Source: Sphingomonas phyllosphaerae (GTDB lineage Bacteria > Pseudomonadota > Alphaproteobacteria > Sphingomonadales > Sphingomonadaceae). From it: a stretch of 64,000 nucleotides of DNA. The position numbers were made by a program, and so were the translations under genes. The notes beneath the pieces are model-generated. The model was not told the origin of the DNA. It saw nothing but the letters and a program-made list of their open reading frames with translations, and searched no databases. The DNA lies in NCBI RefSeq assembly GCF_029623345.1, contig NZ_JAPYKH010000003.1, positions 1 to 64,000 of the forward strand. The letters run 5' to 3'. This document shows, one piece after another, positions 26,308 to 34,408 of this stretch. The number at the start of each line of letters is the position of its first letter. Position 1 is the stretch's first letter.

Positions 26308-26940
26308 TCAACCGTGCTTCTTGAGGCCGCGCACTCGGTGCCAGACGTAGAAGGCGATCGCCGCGACCAGCACCACGCCGATCGCCGCGTCGGCGCGGTG
26401 GAAGAAGGCCTTCAGCCGCGGGTCGCTGTTCCACTTGTCGCCCAGCGTCATGCCGATCCAGGCGAGCAGCAGGCAGAACGGCCACGAGCCCACGAAGGTG
26501 TAGACGTGGAACGGGATCAGCTTCATCCGCGCCATGCCGGCGGGGAAGGCGATGAAGGTGCGGATCACCGGCAGCATCCGGCCGATCAGGATCGCCCAGC
26601 CGCCCCAGCGATTGAAGAAGCGGTCGGCGAGGTCGAGTTCGCCCGGCCCGACCAGCACGTAGCGGCCGAACTTCTCCGCCATCGGCCGTCCGCCACGGCG
26701 ACCGATCTCATAGGCCACGACCGAGCCGATGTTGCAGCCGATCGCGCCCGCGGTCGCGGCGAGGAACAGGTTGAGCTCGCCGGTGGAGACGAGATAGCCC
26801 GCGAAGGGCATGATGATCTCGGACGGCAGCGGGATGCACGCGCTCTCGATCGCCATCAGCAGCGCGATGCCCCAATAACCGCCGGCGGAGATCACGGCGA
26901 TGGCGAAGCCGGCGAGGGCGGCAAGGATCTTCTCGACCAT
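26308..26940 (-). CDS. DedA-family membrane protein
   Basis: 210 residues of the DedA/SNARE-associated family. Landmarks include 'IESACIPLPSEIIMPFAGYLV', 'AGAIGCNIGSVVAYEIGRRGG', and 'RMLPVIRTFIAFPAGMARM', the conserved arginine-containing motif after the second re-entrant segment. DedA proteins are inner-membrane flippase-like proteins; recent work on the family links them to undecaprenyl-phosphate or phospholipid translocation. It ends convergently against the lipoprotein gene with only four bases between stops. Confidence 0.9.
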   Translation of the reverse strand: MVEKILAALAGFAIAVISAGGYWGIALLMAIESACIPLPSEIIMPFAGYLVSTGELNLFLAATAGAIGCNIGSVVAYEIGRRGGRPMAEKFGRYVLVGPGELDLADRFFNRWGGWAILIGRMLPVIRTFIAFPAGMARMKLIPFHVYTFVGSWPFCLLLAWIGMTLGDKWNSDPRLKAFFHRADAAIGVVLVAAIAFYVWHRVRGLKKHG

Positions 26941-27019
26941 GATGCGGCGCTTGCGTCACGCGGGTGCGAAAGGGAAGCCGCAAAGTGGAACCGTGCCGTC
27001 CAGCAACGGTTCGACGCGC

Positions 27020-27814
27020 ATGACTGACCTCACGCTCAACGACGGCCGCGTTCTGCCCCAGCTCGGGCTCGGCACCTACCAGATCCCCGATTCGCAGGTC
27101 GCCGCGGTGGTGCGCGCCGGGCTCGACCTCGGCTTCCGCCTCGTCGACACTGCCGCCCTATACCACAATGAGCGGGGCGTCGGTGAGGGGCTGGCGCATG
27201 ACGACGTGTGGCTCACCACCAAATTGTGGCACGACCAGCACGGCGACGCGGAGGCGGCGCTCGACGCCAGCCTGGCGCTGCTCGGGCGCGATCATGTCGA
27301 CCTGTACCTGATCCACTGGCCGCACCCCGCGGGCGAGCGCTACGTCGAGGCGTGGCAGACGTTGGTGTCGCTGCGCGACATGGGCAAGGCGCGGTCGATC
27401 GGCGTGTCGAACTTCCTGCCCGAGCATCTCGACGCCATCATCGACGCGACCGGCGTGGTGCCCGCGGTCAACCAGATCGAGCTCCACCCGACCTTCCAGC
27501 AGCGTGAGGTGCAGGCGTACAACCGCGAGCGTGGCATTGTGACCCAAAGCTGGTCGCCGCTGGGGCAGGGCGAGACGCTGCGCGACGAGCGCGTGGTGGC
27601 AATCGCCGAGCGGCTCGACGCGACCCCGGCGCAGGTGCTGATCGCCTGGCATCTCGCCAAGGGGCTGGCGGTAATTCCCAAGGCGGGTAACCCGGAGCAT
27701 CTCGCGAGCAACTGGCAGGCCACCGAGCTGAGCCTGAGCGACGACGATGTCGCCGCGATCGACGCGATGGACGATCCCGACGGCCGGATGGGGCCGGACC
27801 CGCGCGAGCTGTAA
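27020..27814 (+). CDS. Aldo/keto reductase (2,5-diketo-D-gluconate reductase-like)
   Basis: 264 residues of the AKR5-like group. The catalytic tetrad is complete: Asp43 and Tyr48 (VDTAALYHNE), Lys68 (TTKLW) and His99 (LIHWPHP). 'GVSNFLPEHLDAII', 'NQIELHP' and 'VIPKAGNPEHLASN' are the other family motifs, the last binding NADPH. It reduces carbonyls; the natural substrate is unclear. The ATG at 27020 is preferred to the frame opening at 26900, which overlaps DedA. Confidence 0.92.
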   Translation: MTDLTLNDGRVLPQLGLGTYQIPDSQVAAVVRAGLDLGFRLVDTAALYHNERGVGEGLAHDDVWLTTKLWHDQHGDAEAALDASLALLGRDHVDLYLIHWPHPAGERYVEAWQTLVSLRDMGKARSIGVSNFLPEHLDAIIDATGVVPAVNQIELHPTFQQREVQAYNRERGIVTQSWSPLGQGETLRDERVVAIAERLDATPAQVLIAWHLAKGLAVIPKAGNPEHLASNWQATELSLSDDDVAAIDAMDDPDGRMGPDPREL

Positions 27815-27824
27815 GGCGCGGCAT

Positions 27825-27853
27825 GGGATCCTCGCCGTTCCGGGGAGGATCCC
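27825..27853. terminator. Stem-loop between convergent AKR and UdgX genes
   Basis: A perfect nine-base stem (GGGATCCTC / GAGGATCCC) with an eleven-base loop, located between two convergent stop codons (27814 and 27873). It could act as a shared terminator, although neither side has a long T run. Confidence 0.45.
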
Positions 27854-27872
27854 GCAGGATCAATCGTCCATC

Positions 27873-29282
27873 TCACCCCGCCGCCGCATGCGCCTTCCTG
27901 AGATCCTCGACGAAGCGCTCATATTCACTTGCCTTCGCCGCCTCGTCGGGGAGCCGCAGCAGGTAGCTCGGGTGCACGGTGATCCAGGCCGCGCCGCCCT
28001 CGGGTAGGCGCAGCTCGCGGCCGCGCTCGCGGCCGATCGTCATCACCTTGCCGAACAGGCTGCGCGCTGCGGTCGCGCCCAGCGCGACCGTCACCTTCGG
28101 ACGCAGCAGCATCTGCTCCTGCTCGATCCACCAGCGGCATGCCTCGATCTCGCCCGCGTCGGGCTTGGCGTGGATCCGCCGCTTGCCGCGCGGCTCGAAC
28201 TTGAAGTGCTTGACCGCATTAGTGACATAGGTCTCGGCGCGGGTAATCCCCGCCGCCGCGAGCGCGCGGTCGAACACCTGCCCCGCGGGGCCGACGAACG
28301 GATGGCCGGCGAGATCCTCCTGATCGCCGGGCTGCTCGCCGACGAACATCATCGTCGCGTCGACCGGACCCTCGCCGAACACCGTCTGCGTCGCCGACTT
28401 GTAGAGATGGCAGCGCGTGCACGCCGACGCCTCGTCGCGCAGCGCCTCCCACGCCGCCCGCGCGTTGTCGCCGACCGCGCTCTCCCGCGCACGCGCCTTG
28501 TCGATCATCCCGCTCTCCCGTGCCTGCGCGGTCGCCAGCAGCTGCGGCACCAGCGCGGTCTCCGGCATGTTCTTCCAGTATTTTCGCGGCATCTCGCGGA
28601 GCATCGTGCCGACTTTCACGCGCGCCGGATTGAAGATGCTGGCGTAATAGGTCTTCCACACCTCCTCGATCGGATCGCCCTCGGGCGCGTCGCCGCGCTC
28701 CGCCGCCGGCCCCTCCTGGAGTGCCGCGCCGTCCCAGTGGAGCGACACCTCGGGCGTCAGGATCGACCAGCGCATGCTCGCGAACCGGTTGACGAAAAAG
28801 GCGGCGTTGGCGCGGACGATATGATGCTCGGGCTCGAACCAGGCGACGTAGCGCTCGCCCGCGTCGTCGCTGACCGAGCGGAACCGGAGGAAGGCGCGCA
28901 TTTTATGGATGTCGCGCCGCACCGACTTGGCGAGCGTCTCGATCCTGCGGACGAGCGGGTCGGCATGATCGTCGGTCAGCCGCGGGGTCTCGCGCAGCCG
29001 CCAGAGCATCGCGTAGAGCAGCGCGAACCGCCCCGCGTCACGGTGAAGCGCGGCGCTGTTGGCGAGATCGAGAAAGGCGCGCGGCACGCGCATCGCCGGC
29101 GCGGTGGCGTCATGGCGCGGGGCAGGGGACGGATCGGTAGGCGTCGCGGCGAAGAGATCGGTGGCGGCGGTGCCGACCTGCCACACGACGGCATCGGGCG
29201 CGACATGCTCGGCCAGCAGCCGGCGTGCGGCGTCGCGCCAGCCGTCGACGTCGTCGGGGGCGGAGAGGGTGACGACGCGCAT
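27873..29282 (-). CDS. udgX: UdgX-type uracil-DNA-binding protein fused to DUF4130 domain
   Basis: 469 residues in two parts. Residues about 65-275 form the DUF4130 domain (DIHKMRAFLRFR, EHHIVRANAAFFVNRFA, RKYWKNMPET). Residues 285-469 are a family-4-like uracil-DNA glycosylase of the UdgX branch: motif A is GEQPGDQED (315-323), VTNAVKHFKF follows, and the diagnostic KRRIH loop is at 367-371. In Mycobacterium smegmatis UdgX the histidine of this loop forms a covalent bond with the abasic site, trapping the protein on uracil-DNA. Cys288, Cys291 and Cys382 are visible Fe-S ligand candidates; HPSYLLR is motif B. The gene lies downstream of the radical-SAM partner, separated by a repeat-filled 198-base gap. 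Confidence 0.92.
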   Translation of the reverse strand: MRVVTLSAPDDVDGWRDAARRLLAEHVAPDAVVWQVGTAATDLFAATPTDPSPAPRHDATAPAMRVPRAFLDLANSAALHRDAGRFALLYAMLWRLRETPRLTDDHADPLVRRIETLAKSVRRDIHKMRAFLRFRSVSDDAGERYVAWFEPEHHIVRANAAFFVNRFASMRWSILTPEVSLHWDGAALQEGPAAERGDAPEGDPIEEVWKTYYASIFNPARVKVGTMLREMPRKYWKNMPETALVPQLLATAQARESGMIDKARARESAVGDNARAAWEALRDEASACTRCHLYKSATQTVFGEGPVDATMMFVGEQPGDQEDLAGHPFVGPAGQVFDRALAAAGITRAETYVTNAVKHFKFEPRGKRRIHAKPDAGEIEACRWWIEQEQMLLRPKVTVALGATAARSLFGKVMTIGRERGRELRLPEGGAAWITVHPSYLLRLPDEAAKASEYERFVEDLRKAHAAAG

Positions 29283-29300
29283 TGCTAGCGCAGGTCTAAG

Positions 29301-29406
29301 CCCCTCCCCTGCGGGGGAGAGGTTGGGGTCTGGCGTTCCCGCAGGCGCACCGCTCGCGGCAACGCCCCACCCTCGACCCCTCCCCTAAAGGAGAGGGGAG
29401 GAGAGG
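29301..29406. repeat. Extragenic palindrome, family B copy 1
   Basis: CCCCTCCCCTGCGGGGGAGAGG and its imperfect complement CCCTCCCCTAAAGGAGAGGGG flank a centre with GGCGTT/AACGCC. It fills most of the gap between the radical-SAM stop and the udgX start. The same pyrimidine-rich/purine-rich layout recurs at 37603-37701 and, more degenerate, at 54461-54590. Confidence 0.65.
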
Positions 29407-29480
29407 AGGTAAGTGTGTCGCGCATCATTACCCCGCCACAGCGCGCCACCGCGGCAATCCGTTTCACCCGCGAATCACTC

Positions 29481-30734
29481 TCACGCCGCGAACAGCTCCA
29501 GCTGCTGCGTCTTCGCCTTGGGCGCTACCAGCGGCCTAAGCTCGGCGCGGTCGGCGAGGACCACTGGTCGCCAATCTTCGCAGACGATGAACGGCCGCAC
29601 CCGCGCGATCGAGACCGTCAGCCGCGCCACGTCGTCCAGCCGCAGCCGACGCCAACGCCGCGCTGCCAGGATGCTCTTCACCGCCTTGGTGCCGAGACCC
29701 GGCACGCGCCACAGCAGCTCGCGCGGCGCGCGATTGACGTCGACCGGGAAGCGATCGCGGAACTTGAGCGCCCAGGCGAGCTTGGGATCCATGTCGAGCG
29801 GCAGCATGCCCGTCGCCTCGTCCGCCGCGGCGACGACCTCGTCGGTCGAGAAGCCGTAAAAGCGCATCAGCCAGTCCGACTGATACAATCGATGCTCGCG
29901 CATCAGCGGCGGGCGCTGCAACGGCAGCACCGCAGAGGCGTCGGGGATCGGGCTGAATGCCGAGTAATAGACGCGGCGCAGCCCGAAACGATCGTACAGC
30001 GTCGACGCCTTGCGGACGATGTCGCCGTCGGTCGCGGCATCGGCGCCGACGATCATCTGAGTCGATTGCCCCGCCGGTGCGAAACGCGGCGCGGACTTGT
30101 AGCGAGTGCGCGCATCGGCGGTATCGGTGATTGCCGCCTTCATCTCTCCCATCGCACCCTCGATGCGGGCGCCGTCCTTCTCGGGTGCGAGCCGACGCAG
30201 TCCACCCACGGTCGGCAACTCGACGTTGATCGACACGCGATCGGCGTAGAGCCCGGCCTGGTGGACCAGCTCGGGATCGGCGTCGGGGATCGTCTTGAGA
30301 TGGATATAGCCGCGGAATTGATGATCCTCCCGCAGCGACCGCGCGACCTCGACCAGCTGCTCCATCGTGTAGTTCGACGACTTGATGATGCCCGACGAGA
30401 GGAACAGACCCTCGATATAGTTGCGGCGATAGAAGGAAAGCGTGAGGTTCACCACCTCCTGCGCGCTGAACCGCGCGCGACGCACGTTCGAGCTCTTGCG
30501 ATTGATGCAATAATGGCAGTCGAACACGCAGCTGTTGGTCAGCAGGATCTTGAGCAGCGAAATGCAGCGGCCGTCAGGCGCGTAGGCGTGGCAGATGCCC
30601 ATGCCCTCAGTCGAGCCTAGCCCCTTGCCGTCGGCCGAGGTGCGCTTGGAGGTGCCGGACGATGCGCACGACGCGTCATACTTCGCCGCGTCGGCGAGGA
30701 TTTCCAGTTTCTGGCGGACGTCGAGCTGCGCCAT
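29481..30734 (-). CDS. Putative DNA modification/repair radical SAM protein
   Basis: 417 residues of the radical-SAM family that accompanies UdgX-DUF4130 proteins (TIGR03916-type). The [4Fe-4S] motif is CxxxCxxC: Cys69, Cys73 and Cys76 in NSCVFDCHYC. 'LGSTEGMGICHAYAPDGRCISLLKILLTN' precedes it. The C-terminal part has a helix-hairpin-helix DNA-binding motif (RVPGLGTKAVKSIL, about 343-356). The last residues read QQLELFAA; QLELF (411-415) fits the bacterial beta-clamp-binding consensus QL[SD]LF. A GTTC-N7-GTTC SOS box ends two bases upstream of the ATG and no ribosome-binding site is visible, so the mRNA may be leaderless. The reaction it catalyses on DNA is not known. Confidence 0.92.
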   Translation of the reverse strand: MAQLDVRQKLEILADAAKYDASCASSGTSKRTSADGKGLGSTEGMGICHAYAPDGRCISLLKILLTNSCVFDCHYCINRKSSNVRRARFSAQEVVNLTLSFYRRNYIEGLFLSSGIIKSSNYTMEQLVEVARSLREDHQFRGYIHLKTIPDADPELVHQAGLYADRVSINVELPTVGGLRRLAPEKDGARIEGAMGEMKAAITDTADARTRYKSAPRFAPAGQSTQMIVGADAATDGDIVRKASTLYDRFGLRRVYYSAFSPIPDASAVLPLQRPPLMREHRLYQSDWLMRFYGFSTDEVVAAADEATGMLPLDMDPKLAWALKFRDRFPVDVNRAPRELLWRVPGLGTKAVKSILAARRWRRLRLDDVARLTVSIARVRPFIVCEDWRPVVLADRAELRPLVAPKAKTQQLELFAA

Positions 30735-30736
30735 GT

Positions 30737-30751
30737 GTTCGATGTATGTTC
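30737..30751. promoter_or_regulatory. Alphaproteobacterial LexA (SOS) box, GTTC-N7-GTTC
   Basis: GTTC at 30737-30740 and GTTC at 30748-30751 with exactly seven bases between, the canonical alphaproteobacterial LexA site. It lies in the 65-base interval between the radical-SAM start and the divergent GT87-like gene. LexA bound here would block transcription of the repair gene, implying induction by DNA damage. Confidence 0.7.
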
Positions 30752-30799
30752 ACTTCGCCGGCTTGTCGAGGGCGAAGCGACCTGCCATGGATCAGTGCC

Positions 30800-32089
30800 G
30801 TGCGGAGGATCAGCGATCGGCTCGGACCCAATGGTCCTTATCTCGCACTGGCGCTGACCTGCCTGCTCGGCTGGAGCTTCAAGGCGCATTGCGGCGCGGC
30901 ATGGAACGGCAGCGAGCAATATGTCACCGGCTGCTACAGCGATGCGGTGCCGTTCTGGGGCTTGCGCGGGGTAGCGGCCGGGCAGGTGCCCTATTTCGAG
31001 GCGCGGATGGAATATCCCGTGCTCACCGGCGCACTGATCTGGATCGAGGGTTTGTTTGCCCATCTCATCGGGGGCGCGCGCGCCGACGCGGCGGACTTCC
31101 TTTTGGCGGTGACGTTCGGCAACGCGCTTCTCGCCTTCGTGGTGCTGGAGCTGATCCGCGGCGCGGGTGCCGGCCTCTCGCGTCAATATGCCTGGGCGCT
31201 GGCGCCGCCGCTCATACTCTACCTCGGCCACAATTGGGACCTGCTCGCCGCCACCTTCGCGGTCGCGGCAATACGCGCGGCGTCGCGCGGCCAGGCGGCG
31301 CGCGCGGCTGCGCTCGCGGCGTTGGGGGGCGCGGCCAAGCTGTTCCCCGTGCTGCTGCTCCCGCTGCTGGGTCTCGGCGCGCTGGTCGGGCGCGGCGCGC
31401 TCCCGCTGCGGGTGTCTCGCACGGCGTTGCTGGTCGCGGTGGCGATCGGCGCCTGGGGCGCGGTGAACCTGCCGGTGGCATGGTTCGCTTTCGACAATTG
31501 GCGCGAGTTCTACGCCTTCTCGGGCGAACGCGGCGGCACCGCGGCCAGCGTATGGGAGCTGCTGGCGCAGTTCGGCTGGTGGCGTACCGACGTGGCGGCG
31601 CGCAATCTGTGGTCGCTGCTGCTGTTCGTCGGCGGCGCGGTGACGATCGTGACAATTGGCTGGCGCCGCCACAGCGCGCAGCCGTGGCTGCTGTTCACCC
31701 CGGTGCTCGCCTGGTTCCTGCTGACCAACAAGGTCTATTCGCCGCAGTTCGACCTATGGCTGTGGCCGCTGCTGGTGCTCACCGCGACTCGCGCGCGACC
31801 ACTTGCCTTGTTCCTGCTCGGTGACCTCGCCGCATATTTCGCCGAGTTCTGGCTATTTGCCGGCTGGGAGGGGGCGAATGTCTCGGCGACTCAGGCGGAC
31901 GTGCTCGTCGCCGCGAGCGTCCGCGCGGTGGCGCTGCTGTGGCTGATCCACGCCGCGGTGCGTGATCCGGCGCCACGCTGGGTCGGCGGGCAGAGGGCGA
32001 GCGACGCGGAATCGACCCCGGCGCAGACCGGAGAGCAGGCCCTCCCCCGAGCCGTCGTCCCCGCGAAGGCGGGGATCCAGACGGACTGA
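30800..32089 (+). CDS. GT87/DUF2029-like polytopic membrane protein
   Basis: 429 residues from a GTG at 30800, with about ten predicted membrane segments. The first loop has 'EYPVLTGALIWIEGLFAHL', reminiscent of polyprenol-phosphate-mannose-dependent mannosyltransferases (DUF2029), and the later 'TNKVYSPQFDLWLWPLLVL' is also typical. It may glycosylate a lipid or envelope polymer. The last eleven residues (VVPAKAGIQTD) are the translation of a dispersed DNA repeat that begins inside the gene, so the native C-terminus has been replaced or extended. The start codon is uncertain; the frame is open upstream to 30662 over the radical-SAM gene. Confidence 0.75.
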   Translation: MRRISDRLGPNGPYLALALTCLLGWSFKAHCGAAWNGSEQYVTGCYSDAVPFWGLRGVAAGQVPYFEARMEYPVLTGALIWIEGLFAHLIGGARADAADFLLAVTFGNALLAFVVLELIRGAGAGLSRQYAWALAPPLILYLGHNWDLLAATFAVAAIRAASRGQAARAAALAALGGAAKLFPVLLLPLLGLGALVGRGALPLRVSRTALLVAVAIGAWGAVNLPVAWFAFDNWREFYAFSGERGGTAASVWELLAQFGWWRTDVAARNLWSLLLFVGGAVTIVTIGWRRHSAQPWLLFTPVLAWFLLTNKVYSPQFDLWLWPLLVLTATRARPLALFLLGDLAAYFAEFWLFAGWEGANVSATQADVLVAASVRAVALLWLIHAAVRDPAPRWVGGQRASDAESTPAQTGEQALPRAVVPAKAGIQTD

Positions 32090-32152
32090 CGTTGCGCCTC
32101 TTGCACTTGCCTAGGCGTGTCTGGATTCCTGCCTACCTGCGCAGGAAGGACG
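32054..32152. repeat. Extragenic palindrome, family C copy 1, entering the GT87-like gene
   Basis: GTCGTCCCCGCGAAGGCGGG-ATCCAGAC at the left and GTCTGGATTCCTGC...GCAGGAAGGACGA at the right form an imperfect long hairpin. The left arm encodes the VPAKAGIQ tail of the membrane protein. The same family occurs at 35811-35905. Confidence 0.75.
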
Positions 32153-32234
32153 AAGTGGAAGGCAACGGACCACGGCGGCGGCGATGCAGGACGGACGCTG
32201 GGTTGAATGACAAGCATCCTCCCCGCCGCGCCCA

Positions 32235-33119
32235 TTACCGCGGCACGTCGCCGCGCTCGTGCCGCTCGCGGTAGAATTGTTGCACCACGGCCCAACCCTC
32301 GGCGGCGCTCTCGACGTAGCGGAAGATGCCGAGGTCGCGCTCGGACACCACGCCTTCCTCGACCAGCGCCTCGAAGTTGATCACGCGCTCCCAGAACTCG
32401 CGCCCGAACAGCAGTACCGGAATGGGTTCGACCTTGCCGGTCTGGATCAGCGTCAGCAGCTCGAACAGCTCGTCGAACGTGCCGAACCCGCCCGGGAACG
32501 CCGCCAGCGCGCGCGCGTGGAGCAGGAAGTGCATTTTGCGCAGCGCGAAATAGTGGAACTGCGTGCTCAGCGCGGGCGTGACATAGGGGTTCGGCGCCTG
32601 CTCGTGCGGCAGCACGATGTTGAGCCCGATCGACTCGGCGTGGACGTCCGCCGCGCCGCGGTTGGCCGCCTCCATGATCGAGGGGCCACCGCCCGAGCAG
32701 ACCACGAAGTGGCGCTTGCCCGCCTCGTCGCGCGGGAAGTTGGAGCAGAGCTGCGCCAGCTCGCGCGCCATGTCGTAATATTTGCTCTTGGCGACCAGCC
32801 GCTCGGCGATGCGGCGGCTCTTCTCGTCGGTGGCGAGATCGAGCAGCGCCTGCGCCTTGGCGGGCTCGGGAATGCGGGCCGAGCCGTAGAAGACGAAGGT
32901 GGAGCCGATATGCGCTTCCTCGAAGATCAGCTGGGTCTTGAGCAGCTCGAGCTGGAAGCGGACCGGCCGCAGATCCTCTCGCAGCAGGAAGTCCATGTCC
33001 TGGAAGGCGAGCTTGTAGGCAGGGCTCTCGGTCTGCGGGGTGGAGACGTTGGTCTTGGCGACCTCGGCATCCTGCGAAGCGCGCGGGAAGACGCGGCTGG
33101 GTACGCGGGTGTCTGTCAT
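32235..33119 (-). CDS. LOG-family (TIGR00730-like) nucleotide phosphoribohydrolase-like protein
   Basis: 294 residues with a Rossmann-like LOG core. The signatures are 'VVCSGGGPSIMEAANRGA' and the catalytic PGGFGTFDELFE (PGGxGTxxE). LOG proteins cleave the N-glycosidic bond of nucleoside 5'-monophosphates, for example to release cytokinin-like bases. The unusually long N-terminal part (residues 1-75, 'KLAFQDMDFLLREDLRPVRFQLELLK') is typical of the larger bacterial subgroup. Single gene, strand-opposed to the GT87-like gene. Confidence 0.9.
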   Translation of the reverse strand: MTDTRVPSRVFPRASQDAEVAKTNVSTPQTESPAYKLAFQDMDFLLREDLRPVRFQLELLKTQLIFEEAHIGSTFVFYGSARIPEPAKAQALLDLATDEKSRRIAERLVAKSKYYDMARELAQLCSNFPRDEAGKRHFVVCSGGGPSIMEAANRGAADVHAESIGLNIVLPHEQAPNPYVTPALSTQFHYFALRKMHFLLHARALAAFPGGFGTFDELFELLTLIQTGKVEPIPVLLFGREFWERVINFEALVEEGVVSERDLGIFRYVESAAEGWAVVQQFYRERHERGDVPR

Positions 33120-33168
33120 CGCGGATCGATAGGACGGGATGATGACGGTCGCAAGAACATGGGACGCC

Positions 33169-33828
33169 TCAGCGGCAGAAGCGCGCGCCGTCGTCCTCGA
33201 GGTGCAGGTGATCGCGGTGCACGGCGTTGTAATCGGGCGACAGCACTGTGCCGAAGCGGCGGCAGGCCGAGGCGTGGACGGTGCGCAGGAACAGCTGCAC
33301 CTGCGGGTCGGGCGAGCGCCAGTCGTTCACGATCGAGATGCGGCGGCCGTCCTTTAACTCGAACGCGGCGATGTCGATCGCGTTGGCGAGCGCGTGGCCG
33401 GAGCGTCGCGCCGGACCCTTGGTGCCGATTGTGTTGCGACAGGCGTAGCTGCCCATGCTGACGATGCGCGACAGCTCGGAGCCGAGAATCTGATAGGCCG
33501 CGGGGGCGACGCCGTTGCGCGCCCAGGCGGCGTAGGTGCGCGCCTCGCCGCAGCGCACCGCGCCGAGATTGGCGGTGGGCACGCCGATGTCGAGCAGCTT
33601 GACCGTGCCGATCAGCGCGCAGCCGCCGCCATATTGCTTGTCGGGCAGCGGCTGGAAATCGACTCCCAGCGCGCGCAGGTCGGCGAAACACTGGCGCGTC
33701 TCGCGCAGGCTCGGGCCCTCTACCTCTCCGCGGGCGCTCGGCGGAGCGGGGCGCTCGGTCCGCCCGCAGCCGGCGAGCAGCAGCGCGACAAGGAGGATGA
33801 GGAAACGGTGGTTACGCCACGACGCCAT
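33169..33828 (-). CDS. Extensin-like lipoprotein
   Basis: 219 residues. The export signal ends LLLAGC (lipobox with Cys21), so the mature protein should be lipid-anchored. The C-terminal two thirds match the bacterial 'extensin-like' family (PF06904): 'GGGCALIGTVKLLDIG', 'SYACRNTIG', 'GHALANAIDIAAFELKDGR' and 'NAVHRDHLHLE'. The H-x6-D and HxH pattern is like that of zinc DD-peptidases, so a cell-wall role is plausible but unproven. Its start overlaps the end of the DUF4328 gene upstream on the same strand by about 17 bases. Confidence 0.87.
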   Translation of the reverse strand: MASWRNHRFLILLVALLLAGCGRTERPAPPSARGEVEGPSLRETRQCFADLRALGVDFQPLPDKQYGGGCALIGTVKLLDIGVPTANLGAVRCGEARTYAAWARNGVAPAAYQILGSELSRIVSMGSYACRNTIGTKGPARRSGHALANAIDIAAFELKDGRRISIVNDWRSPDPQVQLFLRTVHASACRRFGTVLSPDYNAVHRDHLHLEDDGARFCR

Positions 33829-34408
33829 CGGGATTGTGTAACGACGGATCGCGCCGAGCTAAAGTGGTGCGTTGCCGAACGGAGAGGTGGAGGATGATGA
33901 TCGTGAGGACGACCACGCGCGGGGTCTGCACGATCGCGCGCACAGTCGTCAGCCATGCCAGGGTGAACAGCTCTTCCTCCACCCAGACGCTTTCCCACAG
34001 CTGCGAATGTGCATAGTCGATCGTCAGGTCGAGCAGCCACAATCCCCACCGCCAACGCAGCAGAGCGGGGACTGGTACGCGCGTCGGCGCGGCGGGGTCG
34101 TGGCTGATCCGCCAGAATTCCAGCACCACTTGGAAGGGGCGGATCAGGGTGGCGAACGGCACGAAGAACCAGATCACCGCCGAGTGCGGCCTGTATCTCG
34201 GCCGGTAGCGCGACGTCGCCGCGAGAAGATGCGCGTTGCGCCCGATGGCATCGAGCCAGCACAGCAGCGCTACGGCGGCGATCGCGAAGAGCAGCAGATT
34301 GAGATCGACGTCCAGCGCGTGATGCAGCAGCCACGGCGACAGGGGCGGCAGCGGCAGGACATGGCCACCGATCCCGCCGTGCCGGTTGATCGCGAGGAGA
34401 GCCGCCAT
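33812..34408 (-). CDS. DUF4328 domain membrane protein
   Basis: 198 residues with about four membrane segments. The region 'CWLDAIGRNAHLLAA...SAVIWFFVPFATLIRPFQVVLEFWRIS' is the DUF4328 signature (a charged loop followed by WFVP-x4-L-RP). Function unknown. It overlaps the extensin-like gene downstream by 17 bases, suggesting cotranscription. No ribosome-binding site clearly fixes the start; the ATG at 34408 is the longest reasonable one. The 235 bases upstream to serC show no feature I can name. Confidence 0.78.
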   Translation of the reverse strand: MAALLAINRHGGIGGHVLPLPPLSPWLLHHALDVDLNLLLFAIAAVALLCWLDAIGRNAHLLAATSRYRPRYRPHSAVIWFFVPFATLIRPFQVVLEFWRISHDPAAPTRVPVPALLRWRWGLWLLDLTIDYAHSQLWESVWVEEELFTLAWLTTVRAIVQTPRVVVLTIIILHLSVRQRTTLARRDPSLHNPDGVVA

